Part shown: one piece after another, positions 6,516 to 13,814 of the stretch
Layout: every line of letters starts with the position of its first letter
Position numbering within the stretch: position 1 is the stretch's first letter
DNA from: Desulfonatronospira sp964577315
GTDB taxonomy: Bacteria; Desulfobacterota; Desulfovibrionia; Desulfovibrionales; Desulfonatronovibrionaceae
NCBI GenBank assembly: GCA_964577315.1
Contig: CAZNYT010000030.1
Location: 1 to 24,340 of the forward strand
Direction: 5' to 3'
Length of the DNA: 24,340 bases
The notes under the pieces: generated by a model
What the model saw: only the letters and a program-made list of their open reading frames with translations
The model's database searches: none
What the model was told of the DNA's origin: nothing
Position numbers and translations under genes: made by a program

Positions 6516-9329
6516 ATGGCCCAAGAAAGTTCCTCAGCACAGGATGCTGGAAAGTCAGCCCTCTCCTTAGAACGATATCAAGAATTCTTTACCCATGTCC
6601 CTATAGGTATCTTTACTTCCTCTCCCGAAGGCAGGCTGCTTTCTGCCAACCCTGGCCTAGCCCGCATGCTGGGTCATGATTCACCGCAGGAAATGGTTGA
6701 ATCCATCACTGACATTGCCGCACAACTCTATGTCTATCCTTCTGACAGGGAAGAGATCGCGCACCTTATGGAAGAGCAGGGCGAGGTGGTCAACCACGAA
6801 AGCCGTATGCGCCGCAGGGACGGGTCCGTGATCTGGACCTCTATAAATGCCAGGGCAGTGCGGGATGAAAGCGGTAAGGTCATTCATTATCAGGGGATTG
6901 TCACGGACATTACAGAGCGCAAGCAGATCGAAGAGTACCTGCTACAGTCAGTGAATTATTACCGAGCCATATTCGAAACTTCTGGCGCGGCCAAGTTTAT
7001 TATTGAAGAGGATACCACCATTACGCATGTGAATTCCAAGTTTGAAACTCTGTCCGGATATTCCAGGGAGGAGGTCGAGGGGATAAAATCCTGGACCGAG
7101 TTTGCCCATCCAGATGACGCGGACTGGATGAAAAAATACCACTCTCTGCGGCGCCAGGACCCGGCTGCAGCACCCCGCCAATACGAACACCGCTTCATCA
7201 ATCGCTACGGTGAAGAGCTGCATGCCTTGCTGGATGTAGACATGATTCCCGGAACCAATCAAAGCATAGCCTCCTTGATTGATATCACAGAAAGCAAACA
7301 GACGGAAAAGGATTTGAAGCAACGGAATTTGGAACTAGCAGAGCAGGAATCCATATACCGTAATTTGGTGGAGGACCATCCCTATTTTGTTGAACGTTTC
7401 TTGCCGGACACAACAATTATATTTGTTAACCAAAGCCTGGCCCAAGCCTTGGGCTGTGCTCCTGAAGAACTTAAGGGCAAGAAATGGATCGACTTACTGC
7501 CCCAGGATGAGCGCAAGCAGGTGCAGGAGGAATTGGCCATGTTCACCCCTGAGCATTTTATCCGTTCATCCGAGAATTCATATTTTGACAAGGACGGCCA
7601 GCAGCGCTGGTCTTCCTGGACCAACCGGGCTTTTTTCAGCGATCAGGGTGAACTGAGATTTTTCCAGTCCGTAGGGCACGATATCACCGATCGCAAGCAA
7701 GCAGAGGAGGCTCTGCAGGAGAGCGAGGCAAAGCATCGTTCAATTATAGATCTTATACCGGACATAATTTTCAGATTAGATAAAGCGGGTAGATACCTAG
7801 ATGTCTATGTATCCTCCGAGACAAAGCTGGCCGAACCCAAAGAGAATCTTTTAAAGAAAAGTATCCCAGATGTTTTTCCGCCAGAAGAAGCTACTGCTAT
7901 GCTTCAGTGTATCCAAGAAGCACTTGCAACTGGATCTTTACAGGTCCTGGAGTATGATCTGGAGGTTCCTGCCGGGCAGTGCAGGTTTGAGGCTCGCATA
8001 TTTCCAGCAGCAGCAGAAGAAGTGATCTGGCTTGTACGTGATGTTACCGACCGCAAGCAGGCAGAGGACTTGTTGCTTAAAGCCAAGGAGCAGGCCGAGG
8101 CTGCCAACCGTGCCAAGTCCGAGTTCCTGGCCAATATGTCCCACGAAATAAGAACACCCCTGAACGGAATCATGGGCATGCACCAGTTGCTGCTAACTAC
8201 AGGCCTGAACCAGGAACAGAGGGAATACCTGAACATGGCCCAAAAATCCTCCCGGCGCCTAAACAGCCTCTTAAGCGATATCCTGGATCTTTCCAGGATA
8301 GAAGCCGGCAAGATGTATTTCAGGGAAGAAGAGATCAGCCTGGATGATGTCAAGCAGTCCATAAAAGAGATCTTTGGTCAGATTTGCCAGGAAAACAACA
8401 ATACCCTGCAAGTGTTCCTGGATGATAATGTGCCACGCAAGGTGATCGGGGACGGCATACGGCTGACCCAGATTCTGTTCAACCTGGTGGGCAATGCCCT
8501 GAAATATACCCGGGACGGTGAGGTCAGCCTGCAGGTTTCTTGCCTGACCGGAATCAAACCAGGGCAGTGCCGCTTGCTGTTCGTGGTGGAAGACAACGGC
8601 CCCGGAGTCCCGGAAGATAAAATAGATCTGGTTTTTGAGACATTTACCCAGGCCAGTGATTCCGAGTCTCCGTATACTCGGCAGTATGAAGGAGCAGGTC
8701 TGGGGCTGCCCCTGGTCAAGAGGCTGGTGGACTTAATCGGCGGTAGCATCTCTTTAATAAGCCACCCACCAGAGGCAGGGACCATGGTATGCGTGAGCCT
8801 GCCCTTTAACATCCCGGAATTCCTGCAACAGGAGCAAGTCGTTCATGCCTCGGAGGGATATTCCAGATTGCAGGGGGGCCGTGTGCTTTTGGTGGATGAT
8901 GAAGAAGTGACACAACTTCATATCCGGCGCTTGCTGGAAAAATCCGGAGTCCACGTATGTGTGGCCGGAGACGGGGAGCAGGCCCTAGCTAAGCTAAACC
9001 GGTATCAATACGACTGCGTGCTCATGGACATACAGATGCCAGTACTTGACGGGGTGGAAGCTACTCGGCGCATTCGCTCCGCAGAGCGAGAGGGCGGTGT
9101 AGCGAGGGAGAGACTGAGCGATGTAGCGACTGAGGGATCAGAATCCCTGTATGCCTCAATACCAGAATCCCGAAATTCCAGAATTCCCATAATCGCTTTG
9201 ACCGCTTACGCCATGGCCGGGGATCGAGAAAGGTTCCTGGAGGCGGGAATGGACGACTATATTGCCAAGCCGGTGGATAGGGATGAGCTTCTGGCTGTGC
9301 TGGAGAGTAATCTCCTCGGATCGCGGTAA
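6516..9329 (+). CDS. Hybrid sensor histidine kinase, four PAS domains plus receiver
   Basis: Encodes 937 residues. Four PAS/PAC units occupy about 19-137, 147-265, 279-395 and 406-515, three of them ending in D(I/V)T(E/D)RKQ. A short coiled linker leads to HisKA with the phospho-acceptor His543 in MSHEIRTPLNG. The HATPase has an N-box NLVGNALKYT (about 656-665), G1 DNGPGVP and G2 GAGLGLPLV (726-734). A C-terminal receiver has Asp794/795, phospho-acceptor Asp838 (VLMDIQMP), Thr896 and Lys918. No transmembrane segment is visible, so the signal is probably cytoplasmic. The receiver carries an unusual in-frame insertion (about 853-891). No HPt domain is present, so relay to a partner would need a separate HPt, or HisKA may act directly on the sigma-54 regulator 84 bases downstream. 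Its first PAS is a paralogue of the relic at 831. Confidence 0.95.
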   Translation: MAQESSSAQDAGKSALSLERYQEFFTHVPIGIFTSSPEGRLLSANPGLARMLGHDSPQEMVESITDIAAQLYVYPSDREEIAHLMEEQGEVVNHESRMRRRDGSVIWTSINARAVRDESGKVIHYQGIVTDITERKQIEEYLLQSVNYYRAIFETSGAAKFIIEEDTTITHVNSKFETLSGYSREEVEGIKSWTEFAHPDDADWMKKYHSLRRQDPAAAPRQYEHRFINRYGEELHALLDVDMIPGTNQSIASLIDITESKQTEKDLKQRNLELAEQESIYRNLVEDHPYFVERFLPDTTIIFVNQSLAQALGCAPEELKGKKWIDLLPQDERKQVQEELAMFTPEHFIRSSENSYFDKDGQQRWSSWTNRAFFSDQGELRFFQSVGHDITDRKQAEEALQESEAKHRSIIDLIPDIIFRLDKAGRYLDVYVSSETKLAEPKENLLKKSIPDVFPPEEATAMLQCIQEALATGSLQVLEYDLEVPAGQCRFEARIFPAAAEEVIWLVRDVTDRKQAEDLLLKAKEQAEAANRAKSEFLANMSHEIRTPLNGIMGMHQLLLTTGLNQEQREYLNMAQKSSRRLNSLLSDILDLSRIEAGKMYFREEEISLDDVKQSIKEIFGQICQENNNTLQVFLDDNVPRKVIGDGIRLTQILFNLVGNALKYTRDGEVSLQVSCLTGIKPGQCRLLFVVEDNGPGVPEDKIDLVFETFTQASDSESPYTRQYEGAGLGLPLVKRLVDLIGGSISLISHPPEAGTMVCVSLPFNIPEFLQQEQVVHASEGYSRLQGGRVLLVDDEEVTQLHIRRLLEKSGVHVCVAGDGEQALAKLNRYQYDCVLMDIQMPVLDGVEATRRIRSAEREGGVARERLSDVATEGSESLYASIPESRNSRIPIIALTAYAMAGDRERFLEAGMDDYIAKPVDRDELLAVLESNLLGSR
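9098..9145. repeat. Two 24-bp repeat units inside the kinase receiver
   Basis: TGTAGCGA recurs at 9098-9105 and 9122-9129, so the period is 24 bases, a multiple of three. The unit is followed by a small palindrome (GGGAT-CAGA-ATCCC). The reading frame is kept. Confidence 0.5.
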
Positions 9330-9413
9330 TCGGGGCTTCTTTGATAACTTTGCTCTTTAACAGGACCTTGAATCCAAAATAAAAGTGCGTTTTCATGTAT
9401 CTATGGGAGATCC

Positions 9414-10880
9414 ATGTCCAATATCCTTATCGTGGACGACGATCCTGATGTATGCCAGGTCTTGAGCCGGGCTGTGCAGGATTCCGGTTACCTCTCTGTT
9501 AACGCGGATTCCCTGCAAAGCGCACGCTCTCAAGCGGGAAGAAGCGAGTTCCAAGCGGTGTTCCTGGATCTTGAACTCCCGGATGGGAACGGTTTGGAAA
9601 TACTGTCCTATCTTCAGGATCTTCCCTCATCTCCCGAGGTGATAATAATCACGGGCAAAGGCGATCCGGAAGGGGCGGAGCTGGCTTTGAGCCAAGGCGC
9701 CTTTGACTTCCTGGAAAAGCCGGCCTCCATCCTGGAAATTACCCGAACCCTGGCCAGGGCCCTGGAATACAGGGATGCCAGGATCAAGAGGTCCAGGCAA
9801 AGCCTGCTTAAATGTCCGGATATTGTGGGATCCAGTCCGGCCATGACTAAGAGCCTGCAGGATCTGGCCCAGGCAGCTGCAAGCGATCATAACTTCATGA
9901 TTTACGGAGAAACCGGTACGGGCAAGGAGCTCTTTGCCCGGGCCTTGCACCAAAACAGCCCCAGAGCCAGAGAAAACTTTGTGGTAGTGGATTGCTCAGC
10001 CCTGTCCCCTAGCCTATTGGAGAGCACCTTGTTCGGACATGTAAAAGGGGCCTTTACCGGAGCGGTGGAGAACTTTGCCGGTCTTATCGCCCGCAGCCAC
10101 AAGGGAACCCTTTTTTTGGACGAGATAGGCGAGTTGACCCCGGAAATGCAGAAAAGGTTCCTGCGGTTGCTGGAAGAGAAGAGATACTTGCCTGTGGGAG
10201 CTTCCCAAGAGATGACCAGCGAGTTCAGGTTGGTCTGCGCCACCAACAGGGACTTGGAAAGTATGGTACAGTGCGGAAAGTTCCGGGCGGATCTCCTGTA
10301 CCGCATTCGGATGCAGAAGTGCCGCTTGCCCCCTTTGCGGGAGAGGAAGCAGGACATTCCCGAATTGATCCGGTATTTCCTGAATCAAATCGGCAAGGAT
10401 TCCGGGGAGAATCCCAAGGAAGTTTATCCCGAGGTCCTGGAAAGCTTCCAGGCCTACCACTGGCCGGGCAATGTGCGCGAGCTAAAGAATGCCCTGGAGC
10501 AGGCGGTGGCAGCTGCCGGGGAGGAGCCCATGCTGCACCGGAAGCATCTTCCCCTGCACTTGCGGGTGGCCATACTGAAGTGTTCCCTGCCCGAGTTGAA
10601 TAGACTCGAAGAGTCTCGCCCTCCGGGCATTCAACCGGGCCTGGATAGAGAACCTGAGAGGGACGAGATCCTTCATGCCTTGTTTTCCCCCTTGGGAGGG
10701 GAAAGCATCCCGGACTGGAAGAGCTTCAAGGAGCAGGTGCTCCGAGAAGCAGAGAGGCGCTATTTCCAGGATCTGTATACCCTTGCCAGGGGCAAGGTCA
10801 AAGAGATGGCCAAGTTGTCGGGTGTTTCCCAGTCCCGGGTTTACGAGATCATCAAGCGCTGCAAACACAAAGAAAAGTAA
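9414..10880 (+). CDS. Sigma-54-dependent response regulator (NtrC family)
   Basis: Encodes 488 residues with the canonical three-part layout. The receiver (about 3-120) has Asp8-10, phospho-acceptor Asp52 in FLDLELPDGNG, Thr80 and Lys102. The AAA+ domain (about 138-380) has Walker A GETGTGKE (165-172), the sigma-54-contacting GAFTGA loop (212-217), Walker B GTLFLDEIGE (231-240) and HWPGNVREL (349-357). The C-terminal Fis-like HTH is GKVKEMAKLSGVSQSRVYEI (460-479). It would bind upstream activating sites and use ATP to open sigma-54 promoters. The intact GAFTGA and Asp52 argue that it is active and phospho-regulated. The start ATG follows GGGAG. It lies 84 bases after the hybrid kinase, its likely partner, and just before the chemotaxis operon. 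Confidence 0.95.
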   Translation: MSNILIVDDDPDVCQVLSRAVQDSGYLSVNADSLQSARSQAGRSEFQAVFLDLELPDGNGLEILSYLQDLPSSPEVIIITGKGDPEGAELALSQGAFDFLEKPASILEITRTLARALEYRDARIKRSRQSLLKCPDIVGSSPAMTKSLQDLAQAAASDHNFMIYGETGTGKELFARALHQNSPRARENFVVVDCSALSPSLLESTLFGHVKGAFTGAVENFAGLIARSHKGTLFLDEIGELTPEMQKRFLRLLEEKRYLPVGASQEMTSEFRLVCATNRDLESMVQCGKFRADLLYRIRMQKCRLPPLRERKQDIPELIRYFLNQIGKDSGENPKEVYPEVLESFQAYHWPGNVRELKNALEQAVAAAGEEPMLHRKHLPLHLRVAILKCSLPELNRLEESRPPGIQPGLDREPERDEILHALFSPLGGESIPDWKSFKEQVLREAERRYFQDLYTLARGKVKEMAKLSGVSQSRVYEIIKRCKHKEK

Positions 10881-11004
10881 AGCAATAACCCCGCCCAGGT
10901 TTGGACCTTGAGCAGCAAGGTCTGATAAGGCCTTGTAGCACTTGACTGTGAGGCCTTAATTCGCCAGCCGCATTTGGCAAATTGGTGCCTTTTGGTTCCA
11001 CTCC

Positions 11005-11052
11005 TTTCAAGCTTAACTTGAAAATTTTCCTGTCCGGATTGAAATTTCAAGC
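11005..11052. repeat. Paired dyads with a 40-bp direct repeat, candidate activator sites
   Basis: TTTCAAGC occurs at 11005-11012 and 11045-11052, exactly 40 bp apart and each within a dyad (TTTCAAG-N5-CTTGAAA; TTGAAATTTCAA). Two same-face sites spaced by four helical turns upstream of a promoter-like element resemble NtrC-type upstream activating sequences. Confidence 0.35.
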
Positions 11053-11126
11053 CCATTCGCTTTGTCCGTCCTGGATCCTTTCTATATAACCTCCTATAAT
11101 AATTGATCGTTCATCTTTTGTCTGTT

Positions 11127-11143
11127 TTGGCATGGGACTTGAT
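11127..11143 (+). promoter_or_regulatory. Sigma-54-like -24/-12 element upstream of the chemotaxis operon
   Basis: TTGGCATGGGACTTGAT matches the sigma-54 pattern TGGCACG-N4-TTGCW at the -24 GG and most positions, but the -12 GC reads GA. It is about 100 bp upstream of the first operon gene and about 75-120 bp downstream of the TTTCAAGC sites. The -12 mismatch keeps confidence low. Confidence 0.3.
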
Positions 11144-11240
11144 TGAGTCTGGTTAGAGCAAATGAGCTCGGCCACTAGCGGACAGCCATCCTGGGCTGAA
11201 ATGTCCCATTCACGGAAAACATCCTGACGGGAACGGTTCA

Positions 11241-13073
11241 ATGAAGGAAATGGAGCAGTTCTATACTGCGGGCGTCGAGTTGCAGGCCTATCCGGTGCAG
11301 GACTGGGTGCAGAAACTGGGTGAAGTCTCTTCCGGGTTGAGCCGGGATATTGCAGGCAGGGAACAGGAGTTCCTGGATATCGGGAACCGGATGAGCGAGC
11401 TTTCCAGGCGTTCCCGGGAGTTGTCCCGGGTGGCTGTGGAACTGGCGGAACAGGCTTCAGGCAAGGCCCTGAAACAGGACATGGAGGATCTGGATGCGGG
11501 CTTATCCAGGATGCTCCAGGATGCAGAAGCCCCGGAGCTGCAAGGCATAATCCAGAGCAGCCAAGGGCTGGCCGGGAATATAACCCATCTGGACAAGGAG
11601 ATCCACAATTTTCGCCCCATACTTAAGCGTCTCCGGATGCTGGCCATATCCATCCGGATCGAGAGCGCCACTTTGGGGGAAGAGGGCAGGCATTTCATGG
11701 GCCTGGCCTCGGATGTGGAGGGCCTGGGCCAAAAGACCCAGGAGTATGTCCAAGAGGTAGGAGAGAGAGCCCAGGGTGTTTTCCAGGAGCTACGGGAGGT
11801 GCAGTCCCAGGTGGATACCAGCCAAAAGACCCATTACCAGGAGATAAAGCCCTTGTTGGAGCGCGTCTCTCAGGGCAGTAGCGAAATCAAGCGCTTATGT
11901 TCGGTGTCCGAGGGCATATCCAGCTCGGTAGCCGAGCGAGCGGATAGGATGAAAAAAGAGATAGGGGAGATAGTGTCCTCGGTGCAGTTCCACGACATTA
12001 CCCGGCAGCAGGTGGAGCACGTTATCCAGAGCCTGGAGGAGGTCCAGGAGGTTTTACAAACCGAGCTCAACGCTGAGCAGCAGGAAAGCTTCTCGGATAT
12101 AAGCTCCTGGCTCAGGGATGTTTGTTCTCTGCAAATCCGCCAGCTGGAGTCCACGAACCAGGGGTTCACCCAGGCCATGGATCGGATGGGGCAGAGCCTG
12201 TCCCGCATTCACGAGCTCATTCGGGAGCAGGAGCAAGATCTGCAGGGCTTTACCGGCCTGGATTCCGAAAGCGGAGACAGCGTCCTGGGGGTGTTGGAAA
12301 GGGATGCCACGGCCCTGGTTTCCGGCCTGAACCAGGCTTCTGACAGGTTCCAGGAGGTAAAACAGCGCCTGGACTCCATGGTAGGGGTGCTGGGGGATAT
12401 GCAGCAATTCTTGTCCACTCTGGAGGATATAGGGGAAGAAATTGCGCTCATCGCCCTGAACTCCAGTGTAAAGGCAGCACACACCGGGGAAAGGGGCAGG
12501 ACTTTGGGTGTCTTGGCCAATGAAATTCACAGGCTTTCCCAGGAAACCAAGGGTCTTGTATCCCGGGTGATCTCAGTATTGGAAAAGATCGTGTCCGCGG
12601 CCCGGGATTTCGGAGCTCACGCGGATCACGCCCGTACCAGAGCGGACAGGGAACAAGAGCTGTCCCAGGAATGGAGCCGGATTATTGACCGCCTTTCCCA
12701 GTCCAACGAACAAGCCAAGTCCCTGTACCGTTCCATGCAAGAAGGAACCCAGGAATTTTTGGAAATAGCCCAGGCGCTGGAGGGACAACTGGATCTGCGC
12801 TTCGCGGTGGAGAGGGATCTAAAGGACAGGGTGGCAGTGTTGCGGGATATTTGTACCCAGGCGGAGCCTTTTGTCTGGGAACAGGGCCAGACAAGATATT
12901 CCCAGAGGCTTAGAAATATTCTGGAGAGCTACACCATGGAATCCGAGCGCTCGGTTTACCAGGCCTTTACCGAAAAAACAGGGGAGGAATGGGACAAAGA
13001 GGAGCCTGAGGATGCCGGGGGCTGGGAGCAGGACACGGACCAGGAATCCGAGGACAATGTGGAACTTTTTTGA
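11241..13073 (+). CDS. Soluble receptor-like coiled-coil protein with CheZ-like motif
   Basis: Encodes 610 residues, almost wholly helical, with no signal peptide or membrane segment. Residues about 395-440 (EEIALIALNSSVKAAHTGERGR then LANEIHRLSQETK) match the tip of the chemoreceptor signalling hairpin, which contacts CheA and CheW. A second, more degenerate copy lies at about 125-168 (LRMLAISIRIESATLGEEGR then ASDVEGLGQKTQ). Between them VQFHDITRQQVEHV (248-261) resembles the CheZ active-site helix, with Asp252 and Gln256 spaced as the catalytic Asp143 and Gln147 of E. coli CheZ. The C-terminal about 30 residues are acidic. As the first operon gene, 34 bases before the STAS gene, it is probably a cytoplasmic signalling scaffold, perhaps with CheY-P phosphatase activity. 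The receptor resemblance is seen; the phosphatase role is inferred. Confidence 0.8.
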   Translation: MKEMEQFYTAGVELQAYPVQDWVQKLGEVSSGLSRDIAGREQEFLDIGNRMSELSRRSRELSRVAVELAEQASGKALKQDMEDLDAGLSRMLQDAEAPELQGIIQSSQGLAGNITHLDKEIHNFRPILKRLRMLAISIRIESATLGEEGRHFMGLASDVEGLGQKTQEYVQEVGERAQGVFQELREVQSQVDTSQKTHYQEIKPLLERVSQGSSEIKRLCSVSEGISSSVAERADRMKKEIGEIVSSVQFHDITRQQVEHVIQSLEEVQEVLQTELNAEQQESFSDISSWLRDVCSLQIRQLESTNQGFTQAMDRMGQSLSRIHELIREQEQDLQGFTGLDSESGDSVLGVLERDATALVSGLNQASDRFQEVKQRLDSMVGVLGDMQQFLSTLEDIGEEIALIALNSSVKAAHTGERGRTLGVLANEIHRLSQETKGLVSRVISVLEKIVSAARDFGAHADHARTRADREQELSQEWSRIIDRLSQSNEQAKSLYRSMQEGTQEFLEIAQALEGQLDLRFAVERDLKDRVAVLRDICTQAEPFVWEQGQTRYSQRLRNILESYTMESERSVYQAFTEKTGEEWDKEEPEDAGGWEQDTDQESEDNVELF

Positions 13074-13107
13074 TCAAAGGAAGGCGTAAGTCTTTAAGGG
13101 CAGTGTT

Positions 13108-13470
13108 ATGGAAGGGAATAACCAGGAAAGAAGCAATAATGGCATAATAAGGCTGACAGGGGACTGCGGGGTACAGAACGCCCGGGACGTGCTCCGGCGC
13201 CTGGAGCAGGCCATGGAGGAGGCGGACCAACTGGAATTGGATCTTTCCGGAGTGGAGCATTCGGATGCGGCATTGATGCAGATTATCTGCGCGGCTCATC
13301 AGTCCTGTGTCGCCCAAAACAAAAGCATAACCCTGCTCAGCTGCCCTTCCCGCCCGGTTCTGGACACCTGGCGCAAGGGCGGCTTTGGGCAGCTTTGCGC
13401 TTTAAGCCCGGAGGAATGTTTATTCAAGGAGGTGGATGTCCATGAGCAAGACCATCATGACCGTGGATGA
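13108..13470 (+). CDS. STAS-domain protein
   Basis: A 120-residue single STAS domain of anti-sigma-factor-antagonist type: GIIRLTGDC strand, ARDVLRRLEQAM helix, LELDLSGVEHSDAALMQIICAA (about 42-63) and SITLLSCPSRPVLDTW. Ser52 lies in the loop that carries the phospho-acceptor Ser of SpoIIAA-type proteins (VEHSDAAL). AAGGG (13096-13100) gives the RBS. The last 29 bases overlap the CheY gene, and the tail after about residue 108 is encoded in the overlap. In chemotaxis operons STAS proteins are thought to bind receptor or kinase complexes, or to be switched by Ser phosphorylation; no partner kinase is visible here. Confidence 0.85.
   Translation: MEGNNQERSNNGIIRLTGDCGVQNARDVLRRLEQAMEEADQLELDLSGVEHSDAALMQIICAAHQSCVAQNKSITLLSCPSRPVLDTWRKGGFGQLCALSPEECLFKEVDVHEQDHHDRG
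13426..13433 (+). promoter_or_regulatory. RBS deciding the CheY start
   Basis: A full AAGGAGGT, eight bases before ATG 13442 but only two before ATG 13436, so 13442 is the better start. Confidence 0.75.
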
Positions 13471-13804
13471 TTCTTCCAGCGTCCGCCAAATGGTCAGCTT
13501 CGCCCTGGAGGAAGCTGGCTATTCAGTGGTGGAAGCGGTGGACGGACGAGATGCTTTGCAAAAGCTAAGCGGTCCTGTGGATATGATCATTACGGACCTG
13601 AATATGCCCAATCTGGACGGCATAGGCCTGATCACCCAGGTTCGGAGCAACTCGGACTACAAGTTCATCCCCATAGTAATGCTCACCACAGAATCCCAGG
13701 ATGAAAAGAAGCAGGAAGGCAAGAAAGCCGGGGCTTCGGGCTGGATCGTAAAGCCGTTCAAGCCTCCCCAGATCCTGTCCGTGGTGCAGAAACTGCTCAA
13801 ATAG
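13442..13804 (+). CDS. cheY: CheY-type single-domain response regulator
   Basis: Encodes 120 residues, one receiver domain with every functional residue: Asp9 and Asp10 (TVDDSSSVRQ), phospho-acceptor Asp52 (IITDLNMPNLDG), Thr82 (VMLTTES) and Lys104 (VKPF). MSKTIMTVDDS is a standard CheY opening. The full Shine-Dalgarno lies within the overlapping STAS gene, so the two are translationally linked. CheA 10 bases downstream is its phospho-donor. The output target, a flagellar switch or a non-flagellar system, is not shown by the window. Confidence 0.95.
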   Translation: MSKTIMTVDDSSSVRQMVSFALEEAGYSVVEAVDGRDALQKLSGPVDMIITDLNMPNLDGIGLITQVRSNSDYKFIPIVMLTTESQDEKKQEGKKAGASGWIVKPFKPPQILSVVQKLLK

Positions 13805-13814
13805 GAAAGCCAAT

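Larger units (their letters stand above)
10881..11240. other. Putative control region of the chemotaxis operon
   Basis: This 360-bp gap has no gene but is dense in dyads: GACCTTG/CAAGGTC (10904-10922), AAGGCCT/AGGCCTT (10927-10957), TTTCAAG/CTTGAAA (11005-11023) and the palindrome TTGAAATTTCAA (11039-11050). A TATAAT at 11095-11100 has only a poor -35 match. The first two stems may form part of the terminator of the activator gene, although no T-run follows. Confidence 0.5.

Noticed and set aside
10903..10916. GG-N10-GC spacing as a sigma-54 promoter
   Set aside because: Falls inside the GACCTTG/CAAGGTC hairpin, the flanking -24 and -12 bases do not match, and it is over 300 bp from the next gene.
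10975..10990. TTGGCAAATTGGTGCC as a -24/-12 promoter
   Set aside because: The GG to GC spacing is nine bases rather than ten; it is better read as a small GGCA/TGCC dyad.
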